A stretch of DNA of 64,000 nucleotides from Leptolyngbya sp. BL0902 (lineage in GTDB: Bacteria > Cyanobacteriota > Cyanobacteriia > Phormidesmidales > Phormidesmidaceae). Below the pieces are notes generated by a model that saw only the letters and a list, made by a program, of their open reading frames with translations, had not been told where the DNA came from and ran no database searches. A program made the translations under genes and the position numbers. The stretch spans positions 2,633,906-2,697,905 of the forward strand of contig NZ_CP046155.1 in assembly GCF_016403105.1 (NCBI RefSeq). Direction: 5' to 3'. Below are positions 32,701 to 40,166 of the stretch, piece after piece; position 1 is the first letter of the stretch, and the number at the start of each line of letters is the position of its first letter.

Positions 32701-33977
32701 CCGTTGAGGGTGAGGGTGCCAGCGGTGGGTAGGGTGGTAATGACGACGCTTTGGAAGCCGTTGGCGGGGGTATCGTTGGGGTCGGCAAAGCCAAAGTCAT
32801 TGGCCGAAAAGGCATAGCCCGTGTCTTCGTTGATGGTGAGGGTACTGCTGGCAGCGGTGGGGGCATCGTTGACGGGGGTGATGCTAATGGCCAGGGTGGC
32901 GGTGCTAGACAACGCCCCATCGGACACGGTGTAAGTCACCAGGGGCACTGGCCCCGCATAGTTGGCAATGGGGGTAAAGCTGTAGCTGCCGTCTTGGCCA
33001 AGGGTGAAGGTGCCAACGCCTGCCAGGATAACCGTCTGGGAGGGGTTGCCCGCATTGAGGGTGTAGGTGGTGCCGTTGAGGACAAACTGGCTCACCCGCA
33101 GGGGGTCGTTGTTGGGGTCGCTGTCGTTGGCCAGCAGGTTGCCTGTGACAGGGCCACCGTCTTCTAATACCGTGGCCGCATCGTTGGCGGCAATGGGGGG
33201 CAGGGGCGGCTGATAGCCAAAAATATCCCGCCAAGTGCTGCTGGTGGTATAGGGGCCACCGCCAATATCACCGTTGATGGCGTTCAAACTATTAGAGGCC
33301 GTCAGACCCGCCGCATAGATCCGGGTCTGATCCGTCGGCCACTGGGGGATTTCCTTGTAAACCGAGTTGGCTGTGCCGCCGTTATAGGTATTGGCCACCA
33401 GGTTACGGAACGTATCCAACTGGGCCAAGCTGAAGCTAAAAACGTAGTAGTTTTCACGGCTACCGTCGCCGTCCACGTCGGAATTTAGGAACCCATCCGC
33501 CCCGGTGCCAAAGCCAAACACACGCACATTGTCGGGCTGAGTTTGGCTGCCGTCCTTGAGGTTGAAGTAGGTGCCAGAGTTGGCCGCCGGAATCACCGTG
33601 TTATTGGGTCGAGTGTTGGCCTCGGCGGTGATGCCCGTCAGAATGGGGATGAACTGGAGTTGGCCCACGGTATAGCCACCCGTGACGTTGACCACATCCA
33701 ACTGAATGGTGAAGTCGGGGCTGCCGTCGCCATCCACGTCCACAAAAATCCCCATCAGCGCCTTGAAGTTGCCCGACTGGGGTTCCGCCAGCACCTTGAA
33801 GGCAATGTTGCCGTTGCCGTCGGCCTGGATTTGCAGGTAGGGGTTCGCGTCATTCCCCACCAAATCCGAGGCATTGGCCGTCCACACGCCATCGGTAGCC
33901 CCCTTATTGGTATCGCCCGTGCGCGGTAGATTTACCCATTCAGAAGAGGTAGGCGCAAACTCAATAGAACTCGTCAT
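23772..33977 (-). CDS. Giant RTX adhesin with VCBS/cadherin-like and Calx-beta-like tandem repeats
   Basis: A ~3401-residue protein. Residues 1-270 form a unique head. Next come roughly nine Ig/VCBS-like repeats ending in GxNDAP, with acidic calcium-binding signatures such as LANDSDPNND and DNDTDVDAGD. Eleven ~138-residue modules of the type VNEASPFAVFTVTG...FEGPETFTLTATN...DDGTG follow (Calx-beta-like), then more cadherin-like repeats. The end has about ten RTX nonapeptides (GGTGNDILN type) and a DxITDFEILQDRIDLS tail typical of type I secretion substrates. No Cys-rich or signal-peptide N-terminus is present, so type I export is expected; no transporter gene is in the window. ATG 33977, preceded by GGTGAT, is preferred over 34103. 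It probably functions in attachment or aggregation. Confidence 0.9.
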   Translation of the reverse strand: MTSSIEFAPTSSEWVNLPRTGDTNKGATDGVWTANASDLVGNDANPYLQIQADGNGNIAFKVLAEPQSGNFKALMGIFVDVDGDGSPDFTIQLDVVNVTGGYTVGQLQFIPILTGITAEANTRPNNTVIPAANSGTYFNLKDGSQTQPDNVRVFGFGTGADGFLNSDVDGDGSRENYYVFSFSLAQLDTFRNLVANTYNGGTANSVYKEIPQWPTDQTRIYAAGLTASNSLNAINGDIGGGPYTTSSTWRDIFGYQPPLPPIAANDAATVLEDGGPVTGNLLANDSDPNNDPLRVSQFVLNGTTYTLNAGNPSQTVILAGVGTFTLGQDGSYSFTPIANYAGPVPLVTYTVSDGALSSTATLAISITPVNDAPTAASSTLTINEDTGYAFSANDFGFADPNDTPANGFQSVVITTLPTAGTLTLNGVAVIAGQEISVANLANLVYTPGQDENGNGYASFTFQVRDNGGTANGGTDLSAPSTITFDVTPVNDAPVANVDTAIAREEGFNTNTSTVITPGINPSGNVLDNDTDVDAGDTKTVASIFNPVTGNGGSPVAGSTSTSSAIVITGAYGNLVLGADGSYIYEVDNANPTVQALRLQTDTLTETFTYTVRDAAGATSTSTLTVTIQGANDAPVANDDFNFATGTAGSMGTEVVSGNVLTNDTDVDAGDTKALAGTSASANGTSPGATVTTTITLASVLGIEVGRFVRYSSDGSTLKDAGGNNITVTAINGNTVTLSGGGTTSAVSNGLSLLFATVPTGNGTTPVTTTVSSFVSATAPSNTINLSAIDGTVVAGMTITGIDAGGNAFTRTVTAVTSNSITIDGAALSVSTTSPALSFTNTISGPVTLIGQFGTLSLNHGGVAGAYVYTPNNGLAAGTYADTFNYTMQDALGATSSATLTINLQVQPAPPTANPDIATAIEVGNGIAGTNPSGNVITGPGGVDVGSTLSVQRAWASTTTTETNVGTNTVINGQYGTLTISSTGEYTYTLNNTLPAVEALRTATDTLTETFFYRLTNGTQTDVTTLTITIQGSNDAPIATADTATATEAGGTDNTVPGFNPSGNVLANDTDVDAGDTKTVSAASVGAGALTNLSGGTITLTGTYGNLVLNADGSYTYTLRNGDANVNALAAGQSVNDVFTYQMQDTAGALSTSTLTITVNGANDAPINTTPASITAAEGIATSIVGISVGDPDNNPSQTLTSELATVRLTVNHGSLTIGNLNGATISSGGNGTATLTLSGTQEQINAALATLSYQGDAYFSGSDSLTVVSTDGLGLSDTSTIALNVTPDNRALTVSSPTVNEASPYAVFTVDGVVGQKVGLSLTGLTATLGADFSPNLEYWDGTKWAAYTGVPVEIPGTNPGGSASGGQLFVRTAILDDEAFEGSETFRLTATNTAGTQYNGTGTIRDDGTGLIFNNNGVSDGSANGSVTKDDDRPLTVSSPTVNEASPFIIFEVGGAANQWVQLALNGGSATLGTDFGDTLQYWNGTAWVNYTANSLIQLPNSGPLLVRTTITNDGTYEGAENFGLTATNTGGGVTQGIGTIVDDGTGEKFTGDVDGNGNPVKETTGLDNDLRVDVVAAGPVNEASPYAFFTVTGTAGENLFLTLGNTAITTDQDATISGFTVEYSIDGGTTWLTYSTGDDDYSVPVIPGSGSVLVRVNIASESDTVFEGPETFTLTGSIATGAGATSTATTTIVDNGTGVKYPGTLTGSIPTTDTTNLDDDRALAVNSITVNEASPFAVFTVTGVAGQQVQLALANGTATSPADFGTALEYWNGSAWVSYTPGSFVAIPAGGTTLLVRNPIVNDATFEGPETFTLTATNTGGTGNSGTATIVDNGTGVKFPGTVTGGVPTTDTTNLDDDRALAVNSITVNEASPFAVFTVTGVAGQQVQLALANGTATSPTDFGTALEYWNGSAWVSYTPGSFVAIPAGGTTLLVRNPIVNDATFEGPETFTLTATNTGGTGNSGTATIVDNGTGVKFPGTVTGGVPTTDTTNLDDDRALAVNSITVNEASPFAVFTVTGVAGQQVQLALSDGTATSPADFGAALEYWNGSAWVSYTPGSFVAIPAGGTTLLVRNPIINDATFEGPETFTLTATNTGGTGNTGTATIVDNGTGVKYPGTLTGGVPTTDTTNLDDDREFGVSSIVVNEASPYAVFTITAEPGKQVTLALSDGTATSPADFGTALEYWNGTAWVNYTAGTLITISASRTLLVRNPLVNDTTFEGPETFTLAATNDLGAVVTGTATIVDDGTGVKYPGTVTGGLPTADTTNLDDDRELAVNSITVNEASPFAVFTVTGGAGQQVQLALSDGTATSPADFGTALEYWNGSAWVSYAPGSFVAIPAGGTTLLVRNPIINDATFEGPETFTLTATNTGGTGNTGTATIVDNGTGVKYPGTVTGGVPTTDTTNLDDDRELGVNNITVNEGSPYAVFTVTGEAGKGITLALVDGAAKISDDYGPGLEYWNGTSWENYSAGAVITLPLSRTLLVRTAILNDSIFEGPETFSLTATNDVGTVATGTATVVDDGTGVKFPDMAPDPSGNPVTNTTNLDNDLRVNVAAIGPVNEASPYAFFTVTGTVGQPLSLALGNTATTADKDATIGGFTMQYSTDGGATWQLYSKPPIIPSSGTVLVRVNITSEADTTFEGPETFTLTGRIATGAGATSTATATIVDNGTGSRYPGTVTGGVPNRTTINLDDDRLLSVNNITVNEASPYAVFTVTGATGQQVKLALAGGTATPGADFGTALQYWNGTSWVNYTANSFVPIPPGGTTLLVRTTIINDTLFEGAETFRLTATNTGGTGRTGTATIRDDGAGVKYPGTVSGGVPVTNTTNLDNDSSPVNVPPVTVGTIANRTNNDGATIAPLDIRSFFRDPNGDRLTYSVRGLPTGLRLDPATGIISGTINRSASQGGSNGLYTTVITANDGKGGTTSQTFTWQVSNPLPIAVNDRASVTEDRVLRATGNLMANDRDPDGDPISVINVRGNTTGRVVGTYGTLVWGANGTYTYTLNNALASVQRLGAGQTVNDVFAYTIRDRDGGTARANLTVAVNGTNDAPLLDLNGSLAGTGHTTTYNAALGRVAIAPTTVRITDADSPRLVSATITLTNRLNGNAERLVAGLLPPGITARAYNPTTGQLVLTGSATLAAYQAAIAAITYQNTALYPSRQNRTIQVVVNDGRANSNLATTVVRWSNEFYGTNGNDIINGSSGSISGLSSTNVFYAGGGDDIVNGGSNVDLIYGGTGNDILNGGGGNDRVYGEAGDDILNGGTGDDYLNGGTGNDILNGGSGNDTLIGGAGNDILNGGSGNDILVGGPGSDRLTGGQGRDIFRFNAVSEGLDTITDFEILQDRIDLSQIAGLRWGNVGFQQRGSDTLLSVTMGGQNQPLATLLNVNANTLTAQHVILPGQV
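24020..24410 (-). repeat. RTX calcium-binding nonapeptide repeats of the adhesin
   Basis: Glycine/aspartate nonapeptides of the form GGxGNDxLN are encoded here, with DNA units such as CCGCCGTTGAGGATGTC recurring every 27 bases. They form a calcium-binding beta-roll near the secreted protein's C-terminus. Confidence 0.92.
25475..30110 (-). repeat. Eleven tandem ~414-bp repeats in the adhesin gene
   Basis: Eleven copies of a ~138-codon module are encoded in tandem. Units at about 27571-27984, 27985-28398 and 28399-28812 are spaced exactly 414 bp, and long stretches (for example 28021-28175 against 28435-28589) are identical as DNA. This indicates recent unequal exchange or duplication. The third and tenth modules are a longer divergent subtype (VNEASPYAFFTVTGT, with EYSIDGG or QYSTDGG). 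Confidence 0.9.
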
Positions 33978-34743
33978 AGAAATATCACCAGGGAAATTGA
34001 TGGAGGTAGAAACAAGCGAGTGTCGGCCAAATTTTGGAGGTGATGCTGGGGATAAATTCCCTTCGCGCCCAGACCACCATCCATCTAGAGAAATCCAAGG
34101 CACCCAGGCCCTCGAATATCAGCGGCATGGCAAAATGAGCCCGAAATCCTGGAAGTCAGCCGTAGCTTGGCAGCGAGTCTGCCGTGCAGGGGTGACAGGG
34201 TCGCCATAGCCAACGAATTTTGAGCCAATAATGAGCAGGTGAAAGGTGCCTTCCTTCGCAAGGGGAGCGATGCGTAGCGATGAAATTTAAGAGATCAGGT
34301 ATTAAGACACAGGGACTAAGGCAGCGTCATAGAAGCAATGCTCAAGAGAATGTAGTTATTGATCATAATTTAGAGCTTACCCAAGCGCCTTATCAAATCA
34401 ACACTCCTGCGCCAAAAAAATTACTCCCGCAATACTTTTTAATGTTGTATCCGTAATTCTACTTTAGCCCTTAATACCCACCCTAGAGAAAATACGGATT
34501 TATCGCAATCTCTGTTCTGAAAGGTGATGAGGTTCCCTTTCTTCGTAGTTAGATTGCGTCTAATTAAAGGTTAAAAAAACAAAGGTCAAAAAAGTCGTAA
34601 AAGTATCTGATTGAATCCCCAAAAACCAGGTGAAAGGGCGTCTGAATCTGAGGACAAAGCCAGGGTGAAGAAGGGGCAGTTCCGCGTTGCTTCCTTTCCT
34701 CCAGAAGGCCATGCGCAGAGCGTCTCCCCGGGCAAAACAGCCC
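33978..34743. other. Leader and promoter region of the giant adhesin, no gene seen
   Basis: About 770 bases without convincing coding potential. The stretch 34320-34620 is clearly richer in A/T than the surrounding genes, as expected for a regulated promoter reading leftward into the adhesin. GCGATGCGTAGCGATG at 34267-34282 is a small cyanobacterial-style repeat. A 73-codon minus-strand frame at 34560-34781 overlaps the glmM terminator and looks spurious. Confidence 0.5.
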
Positions 34744-34810
34744 ACAAAAAACCCGGCGCTATGCTCCCTAGCTAGGGCCATGACAGGGCGCTAGGGTGAG
34801 AGGCCGGGTT
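34744..34810 (-). terminator. Rho-independent terminator of glmM
   Basis: On the minus strand, AACCCGGC (34810-34803) pairs with GCCGGGTT (34757-34750), followed by a run of six T. An inner palindrome CCCTAGCTAGGG at 34776-34787 would make the hairpin branched. It lies 30 bp after the glmM stop. Confidence 0.75.
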
Positions 34811-34839
34811 CGTTGAGTGGGTTGGATTGAGTGGCTGTT

Positions 34840-36303
34840 TTAGACCGCTAGGTGGTTGGCCACAACGGTAGAAATGTGCTGCGTCCAGTAATCCACCAGG
34901 TCTTGCTGAATCGCTTCCACCATGACGCGGATCACGGGTTCGGTGCCGGAGGGGCGTACAAGGACACGGCCTTCGCTGCCCATGGCGGCTTCGGCTTCGG
35001 CAATGGCCCGCTGCACGGGGTCACAACCTTGCCAGTGCATCCGCCGCTCTCGGTCGGTAACACGGACATTTTGCAAGCGCTGGGGGTAGGTCTGGAAGCT
35101 TTGGTCAATCAAGGCCGAGAGGGAACCGCCAAGGCGCTGCACGAGGGAGGCCAGATGCAGGGCGGTGAGGATGCCGTCGCCCGTGAGGCTGTAGTGGTGG
35201 CAGAGGATGTGGCCAGACTGTTCACCGCCCAGCTTGGCTCCTCGGTTCACCATTTCGGCGTGGACGTACTGATCGCCCACCTTGGTACGTACCAGGGTGC
35301 CGCCCAGTTTTTCCCAGGCCCGCTCAAAGCCCAGGTTGGCCATCACCGTGGAAATGATAGTGTTGTCGGGCAGGCGATTTTGGGCTTGCAGGTGCTTGCC
35401 CCAGAGGTAGAGGATATAGTCGCCATCCACCACCCGGCCCTCGGCATCCACAGCCATCACCCGGTCGGCGTCGCCATCAAAGGCAAAACCGAGGTCGGCT
35501 CCGTGGGCTTTCACGGCGGCTTTGATCGGCTCCAGGTGGGTAGATCCGCAGTGGACGTTAATTTGGTTGCCGTCGGGACTGCCGTGGAGGATCACCACCT
35601 CGGCCCCGGTGGCTTGGAAGACCTGCTCGGCCAAGCGGGTAGCGGAACCCCAGGCCAGATCTAGCACCACCTTCATGCCGCGCAGGTCGAGGTTGGGCAG
35701 CAGCGGCTCTTGCAAAAAGCTAATGTAGCGGTTCACCAGTTCGGGCCGATAGTAGCACTGGCCCCAGCCGGGAGTAGGCTCTAGGTTCAGCCCTTCGGTG
35801 TGACCACGCAGGGCGGCTTCAATGGTGGCCTGGACAGTGCTGCTGAGCTTGGTGCCATCGCCGCCAAAGAACTTGATGCCGTTGTCCTCCGGGGGGTTGT
35901 GGCTGGCGGACACCATAATGCCGCCCATGGCGTCGCAGGATTCGGCCAGGTAAGCCACCGTGGGAGTAGGACAAAGCCCTAAATGCCACACATCCAGCCC
36001 CGCTGAAGTGAGCCCCGCCGAAAGGGCATTGGCCAGCATATGGCCAGAGTTGCGAGAATCTTGACCGACAATGATGGGGCCGTGGGCTTGGCCTTGGCTA
36101 CGCAACACCTGCCCCGCCCAATAGCCCACCTCCATGGCGAGGGGAGCAGTCAGCAAATCCCCCGCCTTGCCGCGAATGCCGTCGGTGCCAAATAAAGGGG
36201 TGTTGGGCAGATGTAGCCCCGCCAGTGCCCCCGCAAAGTCTTGGGAACGATCCCGCTGCCCAACGGGAGCACTTCCCGTAGGCCGAACCGGAGAACTTAC
36301 CAT
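34840..36303 (-). CDS. glmM: Phosphoglucosamine mutase
   Basis: Converts glucosamine-6-phosphate to glucosamine-1-phosphate for UDP-GlcNAc and thus peptidoglycan and lipopolysaccharide. The 487-residue product has all four alpha-phosphohexomutase signatures. The phosphoserine loop is VSASHNP (Ser near residue 134), the metal loop is DGDADR, the sugar-binding loop is GEQSGH and the phosphate-binding motif is [18 protein letters not shown] at the N-terminus is diagnostic of GlmM rather than PGM/PMM. The ATG at 36303 is preferred over the in-frame ATG at 36345 because the family start is close to it. It is transcribed divergently from the DUF309 gene. Confidence 0.96.
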   Translation of the reverse strand: MVSSPVRPTGSAPVGQRDRSQDFAGALAGLHLPNTPLFGTDGIRGKAGDLLTAPLAMEVGYWAGQVLRSQGQAHGPIIVGQDSRNSGHMLANALSAGLTSAGLDVWHLGLCPTPTVAYLAESCDAMGGIMVSASHNPPEDNGIKFFGGDGTKLSSTVQATIEAALRGHTEGLNLEPTPGWGQCYYRPELVNRYISFLQEPLLPNLDLRGMKVVLDLAWGSATRLAEQVFQATGAEVVILHGSPDGNQINVHCGSTHLEPIKAAVKAHGADLGFAFDGDADRVMAVDAEGRVVDGDYILYLWGKHLQAQNRLPDNTIISTVMANLGFERAWEKLGGTLVRTKVGDQYVHAEMVNRGAKLGGEQSGHILCHHYSLTGDGILTALHLASLVQRLGGSLSALIDQSFQTYPQRLQNVRVTDRERRMHWQGCDPVQRAIAEAEAAMGSEGRVLVRPSGTEPVIRVMVEAIQQDLVDYWTQHISTVVANHLAV

Positions 36304-36357
36304 ACTCGTTTCCTCATCACACACACTCAGAATGGAGAATATCACCTCTGCCTTAGG

Positions 36358-36987
36358 ATGAAACTAGCGCCCTGTGCCAGTTCCCTTGTCTACGCCAGAT
36401 TTCCCTCGTCACCCATGCCGGATTTCCCTCCTTTGGAAAACACCCCAGATTCCCCTCTAGAAAGTGCCCCTGAGAACGCCCCTGAGAGCGCCCCAGAGAA
36501 CATCTCCAACACCAACCCTGAGATCTCCCTCACTGCCGGAATTACCCTGTTTAATCAGGGTGAATACTACGCTTGCCACGATGTGCTAGAAGCGCTGTGG
36601 ATGGAAGCAGAATCCATGGAAAAACCGTTCTATCAGGGCATTTTGCAGATTGCCGTAGGGCTATATCACCTGGGCAACCACAACTGGCGCGGAGCCACCA
36701 TTTTGATTGGCGAAGGCGTCAACCGTTTGCGTCCCTTTGAACCCAGCTATGGCGGCGTCGCCGTGGCCGATTTGGTGGATCTGGGTTGGGCGTGGCTGGT
36801 GGCGCTGCAACACACCGGAGTTGACCAAGTGGAAGCAATGGCCCAAGCCTTGACCCAAGCCCGGACTACCGCCGCCGATCAGGGCATTAGCCTAGGGGAT
36901 CAGAGGTTCACGTTGCCCGTCCCTAGGATTGGGCTGACGACCTCCGCCACCCCAGAGAGCCGCCCAAGGGCTAGCGGAACCTGCTGA
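36358..36987 (+). CDS. DUF309-domain protein
   Basis: A protein of up to 209 residues whose core (about residues 55-125) is the small helical DUF309 domain: [40 protein letters not shown] and [12 protein letters not shown]. The conserved E/H pattern of this family suggests a ligand or metal pocket, but no activity is established. The preceding Pro/Glu/Asn-rich repeats ([13 protein letters not shown]) and the C-terminal tail are low complexity. ATG 36358 and ATG 36415 are both possible starts; the domain is unaffected. Its promoter must lie in the short interval shared with divergent glmM. Confidence 0.8.
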   Translation: MKLAPCASSLVYARFPSSPMPDFPPLENTPDSPLESAPENAPESAPENISNTNPEISLTAGITLFNQGEYYACHDVLEALWMEAESMEKPFYQGILQIAVGLYHLGNHNWRGATILIGEGVNRLRPFEPSYGGVAVADLVDLGWAWLVALQHTGVDQVEAMAQALTQARTTAADQGISLGDQRFTLPVPRIGLTTSATPESRPRASGTC

Positions 36988-37228
36988 TATCGCAGAGATG
37001 CCAAAGTATGTCTCCTGTCAGCGAGGATGGTGTGAGGAAGTACGAAAGTTTACATTGACCTACGAGGCCCATCGCGATAGTGACGAAGCCATGGCCTGGG
37101 AAGGCGCATCCCAGACTGGGCCGCATCGCGCCGAGAATCGGGCTGGGGAGGCGTGGCCTGCCCTAGCACCCTGCTAGGATAGGCGATGGGGATCATCCCC
37201 AAAGGCCAACGCGGGAGAGGATTGGGCG

Positions 37229-38392
37229 ATGCAAATTTATCTGGACTATAGCGCCACCACGCCACCGCGCCCGGAGGTGATCGCCACCGTGCAATCGGTA
37301 ATGGCGGATCAGTGGGGCAATCCCTCCAGCCTGCACCAGTGGGGCAACCGCGCCGCCACCGTGCTAGAGCAAGCTCGCTTCCAGGTGGCGGGGCTGATCC
37401 ATGCCCCAGCGGAATCGGTCTTGTTTACCGCTGGCGGCACCGAGGCCGATAATCTCGCCCTGCTGGGCATTGCCCACACCTTCGAGCGGCCCCAGCACGT
37501 CATTATCTCGGCGGTGGAGCATTCCGCCATTAACCAACCCGCCCAATTCCTCGAAGCCCAGGGCTGGCAAGTCACCCGTTTGCCCGTGGATAGTCGGGGG
37601 CGGGTTCATCCTGAGGTGCTGCGTCGCGCCCTGCAAAGCAACACGGTGCTGGTGTCGATCATCTACGGCCAAAGCGAAGTGGGCACCCTGCAACCCATCG
37701 CCCAGTTGGGCCAAATCGCCCGCGACCACGGGGCCATCTTCCACACCGATGCCGTGCAGGTGGCCGGACGCCTGCCCATTGATGTTCAAACCTTGCCCGT
37801 TGATTTACTGTCTTTGTCAAGCCACAAAATCTACGGCCCCCAGGGAGTTGGTGCCCTATACGTGCGGCCTGGGGTGTCGTTGCGGCCCCTTTTGGGGGGC
37901 GGTGGTCAGGAGATGGGCCTGCGGTCGGGTACCCAAGCCTTGCCCAGCATTGCCGGATTTGGGGTGGCGGCGGCCTTGGCCCAGCAAGAAATGACCCAAG
38001 AAACCCAGCGGCTGACGGTCTTGCGGGATCGACTCTTTTCCCAACTGGCGGATGTGCCTGGACTGGTGCCCACCGGAGATTTAGACCACCGACTGCCCCA
38101 CCACGCCAGTTTCTGCCTCACCAGCGGCGATGGCGAACGGGTGAGCGGCAAAACCCTGGTGCGGCAGATGAACCTAGCAGGCATCGGCATCAGTGCCGGA
38201 GCGGCCTGCAACAGCGGCACCCTTACCCCCAGCCCTATCCTCACCGCCATGGGCTATGGCGAACGTGCGGCCAAATGCGGCATTCGGCTGAGCCTGGGGC
38301 GGCACACCACCGCTGCGGATATAGACTGGACGGCCCTAGTGCTAAAGCAGGTGATCGACCGCTCCCTCAGCACTCTCCTCGCCCAGGTTTAA
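37229..38392 (+). CDS. Cysteine desulfurase (NifS/IscS family)
   Basis: PLP enzyme that takes sulfur from cysteine as a persulfide for Fe-S clusters, thiamine or tRNA thiolation. The 387-residue protein has IYLDYSATTPPRPEV at the start, VEHSAINQP (PLP-stacking His region), the PLP lysine in SLSSHKIYGPQG and the catalytic Cys in SAGAACNSGT, followed by SLGRHTT. This short, flexible active-site loop suits class I (NifS/IscS) enzymes rather than SufS. GGAGAGG precedes the ATG. No IscU, SufE or ThiI gene is next to it, so the sulfur acceptor is not evident. Confidence 0.95.
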   Translation: MQIYLDYSATTPPRPEVIATVQSVMADQWGNPSSLHQWGNRAATVLEQARFQVAGLIHAPAESVLFTAGGTEADNLALLGIAHTFERPQHVIISAVEHSAINQPAQFLEAQGWQVTRLPVDSRGRVHPEVLRRALQSNTVLVSIIYGQSEVGTLQPIAQLGQIARDHGAIFHTDAVQVAGRLPIDVQTLPVDLLSLSSHKIYGPQGVGALYVRPGVSLRPLLGGGGQEMGLRSGTQALPSIAGFGVAAALAQQEMTQETQRLTVLRDRLFSQLADVPGLVPTGDLDHRLPHHASFCLTSGDGERVSGKTLVRQMNLAGIGISAGAACNSGTLTPSPILTAMGYGERAAKCGIRLSLGRHTTAADIDWTALVLKQVIDRSLSTLLAQV

Positions 38393-38431
38393 CGACATGA
38401 TTGCCCCATTGTCCTTAAAACCCAGGGCAGG

Positions 38432-38494
38432 GCGCATTCGCGGCTGCAACCCTATTGGCCCCCCTCTGATCGCTTTGGTTAGCCGCAATGCACC
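38432..38494. repeat. Small palindromic intergenic repeat, copy 2
   Basis: Arms GCGCATTCGCGGCT (38432-38445) and AGCCGCAATGCACC (38481-38494) match, in the same arrangement, the arms at 15971-16037. It lies just after the cysteine desulfurase gene, in a convergent gap. Confidence 0.6.
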
Positions 38495-38530
38495 ATAGGC
38501 GCATCCAGGGTAGCCAAGCAGGATTTAACC

Positions 38531-40024
38531 TTAGCCCCCAAAGGGCTGTTGTACCCGTTGCAGCAGGTCATAGAACGGTTGCCAGTTGTCTTCGACGGTG
38601 ATCGGTTCCCAAATGGCCTCAATTTCGGGCCGCAGCAGCACGGTTTCGGGGTTCGTGGTTCGCAGGGTGTGCTGAATCTTCTCCAGGGCGGATTCTGGGA
38701 GAGATTGCAGCGCCTGATGGTACCACTGCCGCCAAAGCTGGAGTCGTTCCGCCGCTGCGGGGTCGGAGGCTTCTAGGGTGGTGGCCAAAATTGGATCTAG
38801 TTCCGCCCGCCACTGAGGGGAAAATTGCTGGGTTAGGCCCAGGAAAAAGTCGTGGTAGCCCACTTCCACAGCGGCCAGAAGTTCTTGGGTTTGGTTCACC
38901 AAGGTAGTGGCGAGGTCGTCCGTTAGCAGGGCGATTTGATCGGCCCCAAAGCCGAGTTTTCTCAGCATCAGCTGCTGGTAGTGGTGCTGATAGCGGTCTT
39001 TGTATTGGGCGAGGGCGGCATCCATTTCCGCTTCCGGCATCACCAGTTTCAGGGGCTTTTGCAGCGCCTTTAGGTTCATCTGGCAGATGATCGGCTGGTT
39101 GCCGTAGCTATAGCGGCCTGAGTAGTCGAAATAGGCGGCGGTGAAGCGACGGTCAAACTTGTCCATGAAGGCGTAGGGGCCGTAGTCAAAGCTTTCCCCG
39201 GTGATGGACATGTTGTCGGTGTTCAGCACCCCATGGCAAAAGCCCACGGCCATCCACTGGGCCACCAACTGCGCCACCCGCTCCACCAGTTCATCGTAGA
39301 AGCGCACAAACCGCTCCTGGGAATCGGTGAACAGGCGCACCGCTGGATAGTAAACGTCGATAACGTGCTCCAGCAGCTTGGCGATCAGGTCGGGCCGATT
39401 GTGGTATTCCAGCCGTTCAAAGGTGCCAAAGCGAAGGTGGGAACGGCTAAACCGCACCATCACCGACGACCGTGTGGGGGAAGGCTCATCGCCACGCCAC
39501 AGGGCTTCCCCGGTTTCCACTAGGCTAAAGGTACGGGATGTGGTGACGCCCAGGGCATGGAGTGCTTCCGAGGCCAGCACCTCCCGCACGCCGCCCTTCA
39601 GGGTCAGCCGTCCATCGCCGCCCCGCGAGTAGGGCGTGGTACCCGATCCCTTGGTGCCAAAGTCGTAGAGTTCGCCATCGACACCCCGCACCTGGCCGTA
39701 GAGAAAGCCGCGCCCATCCCCCAAAAAGGGGTTGTATTCGCCAAACTGATAGCCGTGGTAGCGCAGGGCCAGCAGGGGTTCCCGGCCCTCAAACTTGCCA
39801 AAGGCTTGGATAACGTGCTCGTCGCTCACCGCCGCCGGATCTAGCCCCAGCCGCCGCACCAGGTCATCATTGCGAAACCGCAGTTGATGGGCCGGAAAAT
39901 CCGCCGCTTCCACCACATCGTAATACTCATCCCCCAGGGCTTCTAGGGCAGGTATGTAATCTAACGTCAGCAAAGGATTGGTCGCTGTTGCGGAGGCCGA
40001 AACGGAAGAGGCAGGGGAAGACAT
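38531..40024 (-). CDS. selO: SelO-family protein adenylyltransferase (UPF0061)
   Basis: Pseudokinase-fold enzyme that transfers AMP from ATP to Ser/Thr/Tyr of target proteins, linked to redox response. The 497-residue length is normal. Landmarks are [25 protein letters not shown], the nucleotide-binding [39 protein letters not shown] and the catalytic/metal block [22 protein letters not shown]. The C-terminal selenocysteine or Cys of some animal SelO proteins is absent, as usual in bacteria. The gene is monocistronic in appearance and ends convergent to the cysteine desulfurase gene. Confidence 0.93.
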   Translation of the reverse strand: MSSPASSVSASATATNPLLTLDYIPALEALGDEYYDVVEAADFPAHQLRFRNDDLVRRLGLDPAAVSDEHVIQAFGKFEGREPLLALRYHGYQFGEYNPFLGDGRGFLYGQVRGVDGELYDFGTKGSGTTPYSRGGDGRLTLKGGVREVLASEALHALGVTTSRTFSLVETGEALWRGDEPSPTRSSVMVRFSRSHLRFGTFERLEYHNRPDLIAKLLEHVIDVYYPAVRLFTDSQERFVRFYDELVERVAQLVAQWMAVGFCHGVLNTDNMSITGESFDYGPYAFMDKFDRRFTAAYFDYSGRYSYGNQPIICQMNLKALQKPLKLVMPEAEMDAALAQYKDRYQHHYQQLMLRKLGFGADQIALLTDDLATTLVNQTQELLAAVEVGYHDFFLGLTQQFSPQWRAELDPILATTLEASDPAAAERLQLWRQWYHQALQSLPESALEKIQHTLRTTNPETVLLRPEIEAIWEPITVEDNWQPFYDLLQRVQQPFGG

Positions 40025-40166
40025 GGGACGCAGGACTTTAGCAACATAAGTATTTCTAAAATCTTAGAGGGAATCCGCAAGTTTGTTCAAACCCTGCCCT
40101 GCCTTAAAAACTGAGCCAAGAGCCACCCCTTGACGGCCATCGCCTAACACAGTATCTACGGGTGAT

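Noticed and set aside
23947-33929. Many long plus-strand open frames opposite the adhesin gene
   Set aside because: They recur with the 414-bp repeat period and mirror codon bias of the minus-strand gene; none has family motifs or ribosome sites.
34560-34781. 73-codon minus-strand frame between glmM and the adhesin
   Set aside because: It overlaps the glmM terminator hairpin, is low in recognisable features and has no ribosome site.
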